Source: Ruminococcus flavefaciens (GTDB lineage: Bacteria; Bacillota; Clostridia; Oscillospirales; Ruminococcaceae). From it: a DNA stretch of 64,000 nucleotides. The notes beneath the pieces were generated by a model. It saw only the letters and a list, made by a program, of their open reading frames with translations, did no database searches and had not been told where the DNA came from. The stretch is from assembly GCF_900143025.1 (NCBI RefSeq), contig NZ_FRCT01000004.1:232409-296408 (forward strand), written 5' to 3'. Positions 53,615 through 62,224 of the stretch are shown one piece after another; position 1 is the first letter of the stretch; the number at the start of each line of letters is the position of its first letter. The position numbers were made by a program, and so were the translations under genes.

Positions 53615-53845
53615 AAAACGTAGGGGCTGCACTGAACGCGAGCCTTTAGCCGTTAGCTTGTAGGGGCGCACAATGTGCGCCCGCAAATCTCAAAATAACT
53701 ATAAATGACCAACTGTAGGGACGACCATTGGTCGTCCGTCGATTCTGCAAAATGTGCAGAGAGTCGCGGCTCCTGTAGGGAGTTCCTCCGTCCGCCACCC
53801 CCTACAGACTAAAAGCTAAGGGCGGATAATATCCGCCCTACTGAC
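53615..53845. repeat. REP-like island with at least three hairpins
   Basis: It contains GTAG-GGGCGCAC-AAT-GTGCGCCC-GC (53661-53684), GTAG-GGACGACC-ATT-GGTCGTCC-GT (53716-53739), a broken GTAGGGAG...CTAC stretch, and GGGCGGAT-AAT-ATCCGCCC-TAC (53820-53841). TTTAGCCGTTAGC and AGCTAAGGG heptamers frame them. No gene is visible from 53540 to 53973. Confidence 0.85.
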
Positions 53846-53877
53846 CACCATTCTGCACAAAAACAAGCATCTAACTT

Positions 53878-53975
53878 TGTCAAAAACGCAGAATACAAAA
53901 ATTATTTTTTCAATAATCAATGGTTTTCCGTTGTTTTTTCATCTTTTTTGCCCCAATTATAGAAGGAGCTGTTTC
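53878..53975. repeat. Shared 3'-flank element, copy 2
   Basis: It nearly repeats the 14567-14660 stretch, including TTTTTTCAATAATCAATGG, the CAATGG/CCGTTG stem, GCCCC and TATAGAA, and again runs up to a minus-strand stop codon. Confidence 0.7.
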
Positions 53976-55176
53976 AGCTTTCCTTTTCGGGTACAGCCTG
54001 CAAATATGTGCCGAAGAACCATATCACGACCGCATACAGCAGAGGCTCTGTCATGGCGCGTAATGCGATAGTATAAGTAGTATTGCCGAATATGCCCGTG
54101 AAGCTCCTGTCGAACAGGTCTGTCTCGAACCAGCCTGCGATATTAAGTATCAGCGATGCTGCTAAAAGCAGGAGCATTGAACTGCGCAGAAGCTTTCTGT
54201 TTCTCCTTGTATTCAGCTCGCCCTTTGCATTATTGAGCAGTACGCGGACAAACGCCCATACAGCACCGCCTGTAAGTGCAAACACAGGCAGGTCGCGGAG
54301 ATATCTGAACAGCACTACATTCTTATAAGCCTGCGCCGAAACTGCGTCCTCAAATGGCAGTCTGCACATATATCTCTCGGATGTTTCCATTAAAGTAAAG
54401 GGCAGCCATACGCTGTATTCATCTCCCGACATAACGCGTATAAGCTCATATGTACGCACTCCGAGCCGCCATACTATGAAGCCTACCGAACCTGCTATGA
54501 TAACAGCCGAAAGCACCTTCAAAGCCCTTGATACTCCTACTGTATCCTTGTTTTCAAGCTGTTTTTCGTGCATAAGCAGCATAAAAGCTCCGCATATCAT
54601 TATAAATGGTATGCCAAGTATATCATATATCTGGAAATACTGCCGCCGCTCGGTGAAAACACCTGTCATGCCGTCAAAATCCGAGATGCTGCTCAGAAAA
54701 TTCGTCTTAAAGTATCCCCATAGATTGCCGACACCGTAAAATGCACCTCCCACAAGGAAGTAACGCCATGCTCTGCCGCTGAAAATACGCTTCTTATCGC
54801 CGCTGCGCAAAGCCAATATCATAAGAGCGATCAAAACCAAGCCCGGTATCATACCGAGATAGCCCATTGCTTTCTCTGCCGCCGTTTCCTCTACAGGTGC
54901 GTTTATACGCTCTAAATAAGCCGAATAATCCGCATCTGAGGCAAAGGAATTATCGCGGTCGAACTCCACAAAGAATGTACCGCAGTACTGGTGGAACAGG
55001 AACGGCGACTCCTCTGTCCCTTTGTCGGGAAGTCCCATTATTCTGGTAAACAGAGAAATATACAATATCAGAAAAATCGTGGCTGCTATCAGACATTTCA
55101 GTGTAAAATAAATCAGATGAAGCCTTTTGTGTATCTTCTCGGTTATAACATCAGTCTGTATTTCCGTTTTTTTCAT
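53974..55176 (-). CDS. Multi-span membrane protein of unknown function
   Basis: 400 residues with about eight hydrophobic spans. A large loop (about 45-105) contains NSFASDADYSAYLERI between spans one and two. No family is recognised. The start follows GGGGGCGAT. It sits alone between a repeat island and a gap that shows only a remnant CCGTCCGC/GCGGAC stem. Confidence 0.65.
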   Translation of the reverse strand: MKKTEIQTDVITEKIHKRLHLIYFTLKCLIAATIFLILYISLFTRIMGLPDKGTEESPFLFHQYCGTFFVEFDRDNSFASDADYSAYLERINAPVEETAAEKAMGYLGMIPGLVLIALMILALRSGDKKRIFSGRAWRYFLVGGAFYGVGNLWGYFKTNFLSSISDFDGMTGVFTERRQYFQIYDILGIPFIMICGAFMLLMHEKQLENKDTVGVSRALKVLSAVIIAGSVGFIVWRLGVRTYELIRVMSGDEYSVWLPFTLMETSERYMCRLPFEDAVSAQAYKNVVLFRYLRDLPVFALTGGAVWAFVRVLLNNAKGELNTRRNRKLLRSSMLLLLAASLILNIAGWFETDLFDRSFTGIFGNTTYTIALRAMTEPLLYAVVIWFFGTYLQAVPEKES

Positions 55177-55375
55177 AATATCGCCCCCTTTAACAAAATT
55201 GTATCATATCCAAATCGCCAAAGTCAACGAAATAAGAAAGATTTAAGAAAATGATAAGAAATGACTGCATAACACTTCATTCAGCCACTATAATTCAAAT
55301 CCGTCCGCAAAGCGGACACAATAATTCCGAATTAATAATTACGCATTGACTATACACAGCCCTTTACCGATAACT

Positions 55376-55403
55376 AAAAGGGCTGGCATTTCTGCCAGCC
55401 CCT
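55376..55403 (-). terminator. Terminator of BceAB-like operon
   Basis: On the minus strand GGGGCTGGCA-GAAA-TGCCAGCCC is followed by TTTT, 20 bp past the permease stop. Confidence 0.8.
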
Positions 55404-55423
55404 AAAAACTATATCATGTGATC

Positions 55424-57502
55424 TTACTTTTGTTCTTTAACTATTGACTTGCTGCCGAAGAATGTGAGGAGGAAATATCCGCCGTATATCAGCACAACAA
55501 CTGCTGCTGTAAAGAACATAGGCTTTGTGAAGCTTCCAACCACTACCATATCAAGTCCGAATTTTCCAAGTCTCATTCCAAAGTAGGAATGGAGACAAGC
55601 CAGCAGAAGCGGCAGCAGGAAGAATATACCTGTCTGGAGGAATATGGACTTTGTTATATCCTTTTCCTCTACTCCAAGCTTACGGAGCATAGTATATCTC
55701 GGCATACTGTCAACGCTCTCGGAAAGCTCCTTCAGCGCAAGTATCGCACCGCATGAAACAAGGAATACGAAACCTATATAGAGTCCGAGGAAGGTAACGA
55801 GGGCACTTACACCAACAGCCGAATTTGCAGCCTCTATCCTTGTATTTGTATAGTATGAATAACCGACATTTTCCTCGCCCATTATGTTGCCCATAACGTT
55901 TTTCCATTTTTCGAGGACTTCTTTCTCGATCTTCTCGGTTTCTTTCTTGTCTGAGGACTTATAATTGCCTGCAAAAACATCGGCAGCTACCAAAAGCCCT
56001 TCATCTTCTTTTGCTTCGTCGATGATCGAATCCGGAACTATGAACATTCCTGTATTGATAGGCTGTATTTTCGGAGCAATATAACCTTTTATAGTATGGT
56101 GTGAATGATTTGCGAGAGTATTGCCGAATAATGTTATCTCATGCTTATCACTGAAAAGGCGGTCATATATATCTACCATAGGCTCAAAGGAAGCACATAA
56201 TGCATATTCATTTTCCTTGAGCTCAATAGTCTTTTTGCCGTACAGCTTCATAAGAGCATTGTAATCGCTGAGCTTCATTATCGGCTCCATGCTTTTTCCT
56301 GCACTTTCAAAAGACTCGAAATATCCATTAAGGTCGTTGATAGCGTCACCGATAAATATTGATAAGGTAAACTCTCTATCGTAATAAACATGGAAATTGT
56401 GGTATTCGCTGAATTCATCACGTATATCCAGACCCTTTTGACTATACTCATCATCAATGCTTGAATACAACGGATATTCATCTCCGTCTATAGTTTCCGT
56501 TTTTCCGTAATCAGCAAAAAAATCTATAGGGAAGTTTTTTTCTATCTGCTCATTCATAGAATTTCTGATAATGAATGCTGTAGAAAGTGTGCAGATAGTA
56601 AGGAACAGCATGAGACAGATAACTGTCATGGAAGCAACAGTTGTGTTTACCTTGCTGCTTATCTGACGGAATGTAAAACTGTTGAGTCCCTTGTGATAAA
56701 CGCCCTTCACAGACATTATAACTCTCAGAAGCATACCTGCAACCGACCAGAATATGAAAAATGTAGCAACAGCACCCATTATTATTGCAGTAATTATCTT
56801 GTCCGTATTGAGATTCCACTGGTTCCAGCCTACCATATAGTACGCATAGCTGAGAACTACGGCAGAAAGAATGAATACTATCATGCATACCCATGTATTT
56901 TTCATGGTTATCTTTTCCGAACGCTTGCCTGAATTCATAAGGGTTATGAGTCGGCATCTGCTTATAACAAAGCCGCTTCTTATTATTACAACTACATACA
57001 TGATACCGAAATAAAGCACAGTCTTAACTATTGCAGATGCAGATACCGTAAATCTGTAGTTGCTCATATCTGCTTCAAAGAGATTAGCAACTACCGCACT
57101 CATTATCTGTGAAAGTCCCACACCTATAAGGAGTCCCACAAAAAGCGAGCCTGCGCCGATAATAACTGTCTCGCAGAGGAGAAGTGCGGATATCTTCCAT
57201 TTGCTCATGCCAAGCATCATATAAAGTGCGAATTCTTTGTTTCTGCGCTTCATAAGGAAACGGCTTGCATATACGATAAGGAGTCCGAGAACTATAGCTA
57301 CGAATACACTAACGCCCGAAATAGCCGTTGTAAGGAAACGTATCATCTCTCTCCTGTCCTCATTCATATTGAGGAAGGCTGTCTGCGACTCTATAGCATT
57401 GAATATATAGAATACGGCAACACCGATTATAAGAGTGAAGAAATATATAGCGTAATCCTTCATGCTCTTGCGGATATTGCTCATTGATATCTTAAAGAGC
57501 AT
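55424..57502 (-). CDS. FtsX-like ABC transporter permease (BceB type)
   Basis: 692 residues with the BceB layout: one N-terminal span, three more spans, a central group, a large outer domain of about 200 residues (about 315-560) and three final spans. Family motifs include FRQISSKVNTTVASMTVICL. Such permeases detoxify or sense peptide antibiotics. It overlaps the ATPase gene by 11 bp. No two-component genes flank it. Confidence 0.87.
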   Translation of the reverse strand: MLFKISMSNIRKSMKDYAIYFFTLIIGVAVFYIFNAIESQTAFLNMNEDRREMIRFLTTAISGVSVFVAIVLGLLIVYASRFLMKRRNKEFALYMMLGMSKWKISALLLCETVIIGAGSLFVGLLIGVGLSQIMSAVVANLFEADMSNYRFTVSASAIVKTVLYFGIMYVVVIIRSGFVISRCRLITLMNSGKRSEKITMKNTWVCMIVFILSAVVLSYAYYMVGWNQWNLNTDKIITAIIMGAVATFFIFWSVAGMLLRVIMSVKGVYHKGLNSFTFRQISSKVNTTVASMTVICLMLFLTICTLSTAFIIRNSMNEQIEKNFPIDFFADYGKTETIDGDEYPLYSSIDDEYSQKGLDIRDEFSEYHNFHVYYDREFTLSIFIGDAINDLNGYFESFESAGKSMEPIMKLSDYNALMKLYGKKTIELKENEYALCASFEPMVDIYDRLFSDKHEITLFGNTLANHSHHTIKGYIAPKIQPINTGMFIVPDSIIDEAKEDEGLLVAADVFAGNYKSSDKKETEKIEKEVLEKWKNVMGNIMGEENVGYSYYTNTRIEAANSAVGVSALVTFLGLYIGFVFLVSCGAILALKELSESVDSMPRYTMLRKLGVEEKDITKSIFLQTGIFFLLPLLLACLHSYFGMRLGKFGLDMVVVGSFTKPMFFTAAVVVLIYGGYFLLTFFGSKSIVKEQK

Positions 57503-58256
57503 CGCTTACGTCACCTCCGAGCAGTGTAAGTACATCTATTATCTTATTGAAGAAAACCTTTCTTGTGTCTGCTCCGCGGTTTATCTCGTTGAAGACCTTT
57601 CCGTCCTTGATAAAGATGACTCTCGAAGCATAGCTTGCTGAAAACGAGTCGTGTGTTACCATTATGATAGTAGCATCATGCTCGTGATTGAGAAAGCTGA
57701 GTCTTTCAAGGAGAAGCTTTGACGACTTTGAATCAAGTGCACCTGTAGGCTCATCTGCAAGCACAAGCTTGGGATTTGTTACGATAGCTCTTGCAGAGGC
57801 AACTCTCTGCTTCTGTCCGCCCGACATCTGGTAAGGATACTTGCTCAGCACCTCTGTTATGTCAAGCTGCTGTGCTACAGTCTTTACTGCCTTGTCTATG
57901 TCCTTTGCGGAATACTTCTGTATTGAAAGGGCAAGAGCGATATTCTCATAGGCTGTAAGAGTGTCCATAAGGTTAAAGTCCTGAAAGATAAATCCAAGCT
58001 TTTCGCGGCGGAATTTATTAAGCTCCTTGCCCTTCAGCTTTGTTATATCCGTATCCTCAAGGTAGATATGTCCTGCTGTTACGCGGTCGATAGTTGATAT
58101 GCAGTTGAGCAGTGTGGTCTTACCGCTTCCCGATGCACCCATAATAGCTGTGAATTCGCCCTTTTCAACATCAAAGGAAATATTGTCAACTGCTTTTGTA
58201 AGACTTGATTTATTTCCGTAGTATTTTTCAACATTTTCTAATTTAAGTAATGACAT
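57492..58256 (-). CDS. ABC transporter ATP-binding protein (BceA type)
   Basis: 254 residues with Walker A GASGSGKTTLLN, signature MSGGQKQRVASARA, Walker B LVLADEPTGALD and the H-loop VTHD. It pairs with the FtsX-like permease downstream. A 15-codon reading frame and a palindrome-bearing promoter lie directly upstream. Confidence 0.93.
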   Translation of the reverse strand: MSLLKLENVEKYYGNKSSLTKAVDNISFDVEKGEFTAIMGASGSGKTTLLNCISTIDRVTAGHIYLEDTDITKLKGKELNKFRREKLGFIFQDFNLMDTLTAYENIALALSIQKYSAKDIDKAVKTVAQQLDITEVLSKYPYQMSGGQKQRVASARAIVTNPKLVLADEPTGALDSKSSKLLLERLSFLNHEHDATIIMVTHDSFSASYASRVIFIKDGKVFNEINRGADTRKVFFNKIIDVLTLLGGDVSDAL

Positions 58257-58268
58257 TTTATTCTCTCC

Positions 58269-58316
58269 TTATTCTGTAATGATCGCAATTTTTTTCGGTT
58301 CACTTTGATTTTTCAT
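58269..58316 (-). CDS. Possible 15-residue leader peptide
   Basis: ATG 58316 opens a 15-codon frame reading MKNQSEPKKIAIITE, ending 13 bp before the ABC ATPase gene. AAAGGA precedes it at long spacing; an overlapping 3-codon frame starts 9 bp earlier. It might tune translation of the transporter or be fortuitous. Confidence 0.35.
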   Translation of the reverse strand: MKNQSEPKKIAIITE

Positions 58317-58356
58317 AAGATCATTTCCTTTCGGTATTTGTTGTTTCCATGATCTT

Positions 58357-58426
58357 ATTATACCCTATCCAAACAAATTGGTCGTGCTTTTAATATTACG
58401 CAACATTACAATTTTGAAATGTTGCG
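58357..58426 (-). promoter_or_regulatory. Promoter region and palindromic operator of BceAB-like operon
   Basis: On the minus strand TATAAT (58362-58357) lacks a good -35 box. A palindrome with perfect 9-bp arms, CGCAACATT...AATGTTGCG (58399-58426), is centred about 62 bp before the expected RNA start, where response-regulator activators bind in Bce-type systems. Confidence 0.65.
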
Positions 58427-58448
58427 CAGGAAAGCGTCAGCTTTTATA

Positions 58449-58685
58449 TTATACTCTATTACAGGCAGTTCTGCAATATACTTTATAATAAAAAAGCCCG
58501 CAGTATAAGTGCGGACAGAAAAAGTCTTTATATACGACAATACCGCACTTAAAAGTGCGGCATCGTCTGATAATGGTATATGTTTGTATGGAGTTTACTG
58601 AATTTATCGCTTCCTTGAGGGAGGAAGCCTTATTGCAGCTATAAAAATGTGCTGCTGAAAGTATACACGTTTTTTGTACGGACAT
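58449..58685 (-). CDS. Possible Cys-rich small protein in an orphan transcription unit
   Basis: ATG 58685 follows GGGAG, 24 nt from a predicted RNA start, and opens a 78-codon frame with eight cysteines (SVQKTCILSAAHFYSCN at the N-terminus). However, an intrinsic terminator at 58514-58489 lies inside the frame, and several stems (GCTTCC/GGAAGC, CCGCACTT/AAGTGCGG) fill the transcript. It may be a small RNA, a shorter peptide or a spurious frame. Confidence 0.3.
   Translation of the reverse strand: MSVQKTCILSAAHFYSCNKASSLKEAINSVNSIQTYTIIRRCRTFKCGIVVYKDFFCPHLYCGLFYYKVYCRTACNRV
58489..58514 (-). terminator. Terminator of orphan small transcript
   Basis: On the minus strand CCGCA-CTTATAC-TGCGG is followed by CTTTTTT. 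Confidence 0.7.
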
Positions 58686-58715
58686 TTTTACTCCCTTGCC
58701 CGTATCAACAATATT

Positions 58716-58744
58716 ATTATACCACAACACTGCTTTTGTGTCAA
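58716..58744 (-). promoter_or_regulatory. Promoter of orphan small transcript
   Basis: On the minus strand a perfect TTGACA (58744-58739) and perfect TATAAT (58721-58716) are 17 nt apart, among the strongest promoters in the window. Confidence 0.82.
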
Positions 58745-58864
58745 CCAAAATAAGTGGTATTGCCAAACGAAATGTACTAATATAAAAAACATATATATTG
58801 TATAAAATGTACAAAAGCGAGTACAAATCCATACCCTTTTCAGAATTCGGACAGCTATATGTAC

Positions 58865-58897
58865 AAAAAGCCCCGACTCAGGAATGTCGGGGCTTTT
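58865..58897 (-). terminator. Terminator downstream of dockerin protease
   Basis: AAAGCCCCGAC-ATTCCTGA-GTCGGGGCTTTTT on the minus strand, with T-runs both ways. It closes the sigma-anti-sigma-protease operon. Confidence 0.85.
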
Positions 58898-59012
58898 GCT
58901 GCTTTCAGTGCGCACTTCCTTACTGAAATCAGCATCTATACTCATTCGGAGCGTCCGAGATCACAGAAATGATGCGCTCCGATGATGAGACTTTTTAAAG
59001 GGTCAATACCGA

Positions 59013-60920
59013 TCAGGCATTAAGGCTCGCTTCGAGAATGTAATAATCCTCAGGATTGATCACATCGTCGTCATTAGCGTCAAGAAGCTCTTCCTGGAAG
59101 AATGAGAACTTTTCTCTTACCTCTTTCTCCTTTTCTTTAGAATCGGCAATGCTCATTTTAATTCTGAAATACTCTGATACCTTATCCCAGTCGTTCTGGT
59201 CTAAAACGCCGTCGTAATTCATGTCGCCCTTAGGAAGGTCAACAGAGAGGCTATCATTGAAATCTTCTCCGATAACAGCATCGCTGTATGCTTTGTCAGC
59301 ATATTCCTTTGACGCTACTACATTGCCCTTATCGTCCTTAATGCAGATAGACTTTACAAGCACCTTTGTATCACCCATAGCATTTCGGTTATTTACAGTG
59401 ATATCATACTCTCTGCCGTTTCCGCGGTCATCGCTGCACAGACCTGTTATATCTGTGAATATAGGGCCGCTATAAATTACAGGTGCGCTGAAGTTTTTAT
59501 AACCTGCATTATCAAGAAGCTGTCCATCACAAGAATTATCAACCTTAACATCGAAGTAATTATTAGTCATGACCTGTGCTTCTGAAACGAGCTTGATATC
59601 CTTTACAGCAACGTCAATGTAATTAGCATTCCTCATAGAAATAGTTCTCTCATCTGAAAGCTTTGTTCCTGTACGGCTCTCACGATAAATTGTATCGTAC
59701 ATTACCCATAAGAATCCGTTATTTTTCCAATCATCGCCCCATGAATTTACTATTTTGAATGCACCGATCTCACTGTTAGGATTAATAAAACCATCACCGT
59801 TTATGTCACACTTAATAGTATCATCATAACCAACAACTGTATATGAGTGTGATCCGCTTGACTGAGTTCTGCATTCATAAGCAGCTAAATCATTGGAAGC
59901 GTATGTTTTCTTTGTATCATAATTAAATGAACCGCCTGTTACAAGGATCTTTCCTTGATTAAGAGCCTGCTTCATTTCCAAGATGACTTTTTCTGCACTT
60001 GCATCAGCTTCCTCCTTGGAAACCAGTACAGGGCCTTTAACTCCATCAACTTTTTTAATAAATCCCAGTGCATGAGATGTAGAATAGCTATTAACAAGTC
60101 TTATTTTAAGTGCATCAAAAAGAGCCTGTTCATCTCTTGGAATAGCTCTGAATACACGTACAAAACGTAAGTACTTACCCTGGAACTTATTTCCGTCAAT
60201 AACACGGATATAATACTTCTTATCATTTTCGCTTAGAGCATTATACTGATTTTCAGAAATATATTCGCCTATTCTTCTGTATCTTCCGTCTTCTGTAGGT
60301 TCAAGCTGCTTCTTATCATTATCTGACAATTTATTATAAACTTCGCTGCTTACATAGTTAGCATAATGATCTTCAGAACTGTCTATGATATAGCTATCTC
60401 TATCGTTGAATTCAGGAGCATCATAATCTTTTCTGGAAATGTATTTGCCGGTTGAGATATTACGTGCATAATATGTCTGATTATCATCTTTTTCTACTCC
60501 GTAATTTCCGTCATACGGAAAATCTTTCAGAGTAACTGCGCCATTATACTTAAAAAGTTCATATGCATTGTTTTCATCTGTGCCACTATGAACACCACCG
60601 TTTATCTGCGGATAAGTAAATGCAGGTGAGTAGACAAAATCAATATCAGCATCAGGGTATTTTTCGCGTAATGCCTTTCTTGCCTCATATGTAAACTGGT
60701 AAAATGTAGTAGAGCTCGATGCGCATGAACCAAGTCTGCCTTGATCAAATATACCAGGGAAATATTCTGATGTGCTTAGATCCACTCTTGGCGGAAGGCT
60801 ATTTATCTCATCTGCTGCTGATGCTGTGAATACGTTAGTTTCGCCTGCAAATGGAACCATACCTGCTGCTGAAGCTGTGAGTGTGAGTGCTGCTGCGATA
60901 GCAGAAATCTTCTTAATCAT
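59013..60920 (-). CDS. Papain-like (C1A) cysteine protease with dockerin
   Basis: 635 residues: signal peptide (1-36, ...TASAADE), a peptidase domain with the active Cys in FDQGRLGSCASSS, the His in SGSHSYTVVGYDD and the Asn in IVNSWGDDW. Between Cys and His an insert of about 100 residues repeats a pattern Y[IV]S-x3-YN-x-LS-x-NDKK. A beta-rich region and a C-terminal dockerin (GDMNYDGVLDQNDWDKV ... LDANDDDVINPEDYYILE) follow. It is secreted, would dock to the cellulosome, and is the last gene of a sigma-factor operon. Confidence 0.9.
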   Translation of the reverse strand: MIKKISAIAAALTLTASAAGMVPFAGETNVFTASAADEINSLPPRVDLSTSEYFPGIFDQGRLGSCASSSTTFYQFTYEARKALREKYPDADIDFVYSPAFTYPQINGGVHSGTDENNAYELFKYNGAVTLKDFPYDGNYGVEKDDNQTYYARNISTGKYISRKDYDAPEFNDRDSYIIDSSEDHYANYVSSEVYNKLSDNDKKQLEPTEDGRYRRIGEYISENQYNALSENDKKYYIRVIDGNKFQGKYLRFVRVFRAIPRDEQALFDALKIRLVNSYSTSHALGFIKKVDGVKGPVLVSKEEADASAEKVILEMKQALNQGKILVTGGSFNYDTKKTYASNDLAAYECRTQSSGSHSYTVVGYDDTIKCDINGDGFINPNSEIGAFKIVNSWGDDWKNNGFLWVMYDTIYRESRTGTKLSDERTISMRNANYIDVAVKDIKLVSEAQVMTNNYFDVKVDNSCDGQLLDNAGYKNFSAPVIYSGPIFTDITGLCSDDRGNGREYDITVNNRNAMGDTKVLVKSICIKDDKGNVVASKEYADKAYSDAVIGEDFNDSLSVDLPKGDMNYDGVLDQNDWDKVSEYFRIKMSIADSKEKEKEVREKFSFFQEELLDANDDDVINPEDYYILEASLNA

Positions 60921-60988
60921 ATTTCTTTTCCTTTCTGTGATCCAATAATTTATTGATCGTTATATTTATCCTTTTTCTAATATCCTTT

Positions 60989-62215
60989 TCAGTCTTTCAA
61001 GACGTTTAACAAAGACCACTTGTTGGCCTTATAATCTCTTACTATGCCGAACTTTACCTTAACGATACTGCCGTCAGTAAGATCAACGTAATTCTTTTCA
61101 GCTGTAAACGCAAATTCGCTTACATTATAAACAACAACTCTTTTGTCATGCAGAGGTTCAAGCTCATGCTCTTCCTTGCCCAGCAGTCTGTAAAGCTTTC
61201 CGTCATATGTGATATATGAGTATTCGTGATCCACCACAATGTTTTCGGAAGAGAATCCTGAGTAGGACACATCGCCAAAGAACTCATTTTCGATCACAGA
61301 ACTGCACATCACTGCGTAAAAGCTTTCCTTGAGCGACTGCATATCGGAATATATATCAGGGTCTACCTGTCCGTATTCCAGCATCCTGTTATAAACTCCG
61401 TCACCCGATGGAGTCATCATTTCGCGGATAACAGTGATATTGCTTCCTTCAATAACGGGAAGGTTCAGATCTGTAATATTCCTTATGGAGTCATAATCAT
61501 CAATAATCTTCTCAGCTGTATCTACCAGCTTTTCGTAATCATATGTGCTCATAACAGCCGTTGTCTGTATGCTTTCGCGTGATACTGCCGTAACAGCTGT
61601 TGTAATGGGTTCGTCGATCTGGATTATTTCAGCAGACTCGTCAGGCTCTGCCTCATTAATATCCGACACTGAAACAGGAACTGTTGCCTGTTCCTCTGCT
61701 GATGTCTCATCATTATCTGATGAAACAACCGCCACAGCGGGAGATATGAATGCATTCCCTTCCGCTTTTTCCGCAGGTTTATCATTCACGGCTTTTATAG
61801 TCTTCGGCACGGAATTAATATCTTTTTCAGCCGCATTATCTGCATTTACCGATACGAAAGGAGTTTCGGCAGGAGAACTTACAGACTCGCTGGTAACTTC
61901 CGGTGTGGGATCTTCGGAAATGCCATTTTTCATATTATGCATCAGGCACAGGCTGCCGCCGATACCGCCGAACAATACGGCTGCCGACGCAGCGACGCTA
62001 ATAAAATTCAGCCAGCGTGGTCTTATATATTCTTCTACACCGCTTACCTCTTCGCTGTGGTCGGTGTTTACAGCGTTATCTATATTCAGTTTTCTTTCAA
62101 CAGCAGAAAATATCCTTTCCTTTTCTTCATCTGATAATACAGGAAAATCCTCTGATATCTTCTCAACTGTCTTCTCATCAATAATTTCATCAAAAAAATC
62201 GGTTTTCTCTGACAT
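60989..62215 (-). CDS. Transmembrane anti-sigma-like protein
   Basis: 408 residues. A cytoplasmic acidic N-terminus (about 1-68), one span (about 70-90) and a long Thr/Ser/Glu/Ala linker precede an outer domain with no known family (SYITYDGKLYRLLGKEEHEL). It begins 9 bp after the sigma gene with an AGGAGGAG site. Topology and position indicate an anti-sigma partner that senses an outside signal. Confidence 0.7.
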   Translation of the reverse strand: MSEKTDFFDEIIDEKTVEKISEDFPVLSDEEKERIFSAVERKLNIDNAVNTDHSEEVSGVEEYIRPRWLNFISVAASAAVLFGGIGGSLCLMHNMKNGISEDPTPEVTSESVSSPAETPFVSVNADNAAEKDINSVPKTIKAVNDKPAEKAEGNAFISPAVAVVSSDNDETSAEEQATVPVSVSDINEAEPDESAEIIQIDEPITTAVTAVSRESIQTTAVMSTYDYEKLVDTAEKIIDDYDSIRNITDLNLPVIEGSNITVIREMMTPSGDGVYNRMLEYGQVDPDIYSDMQSLKESFYAVMCSSVIENEFFGDVSYSGFSSENIVVDHEYSYITYDGKLYRLLGKEEHELEPLHDKRVVVYNVSEFAFTAEKNYVDLTDGSIVKVKFGIVRDYKANKWSLLNVLKD

Positions 62216-62224
62216 TTTCTCCTC

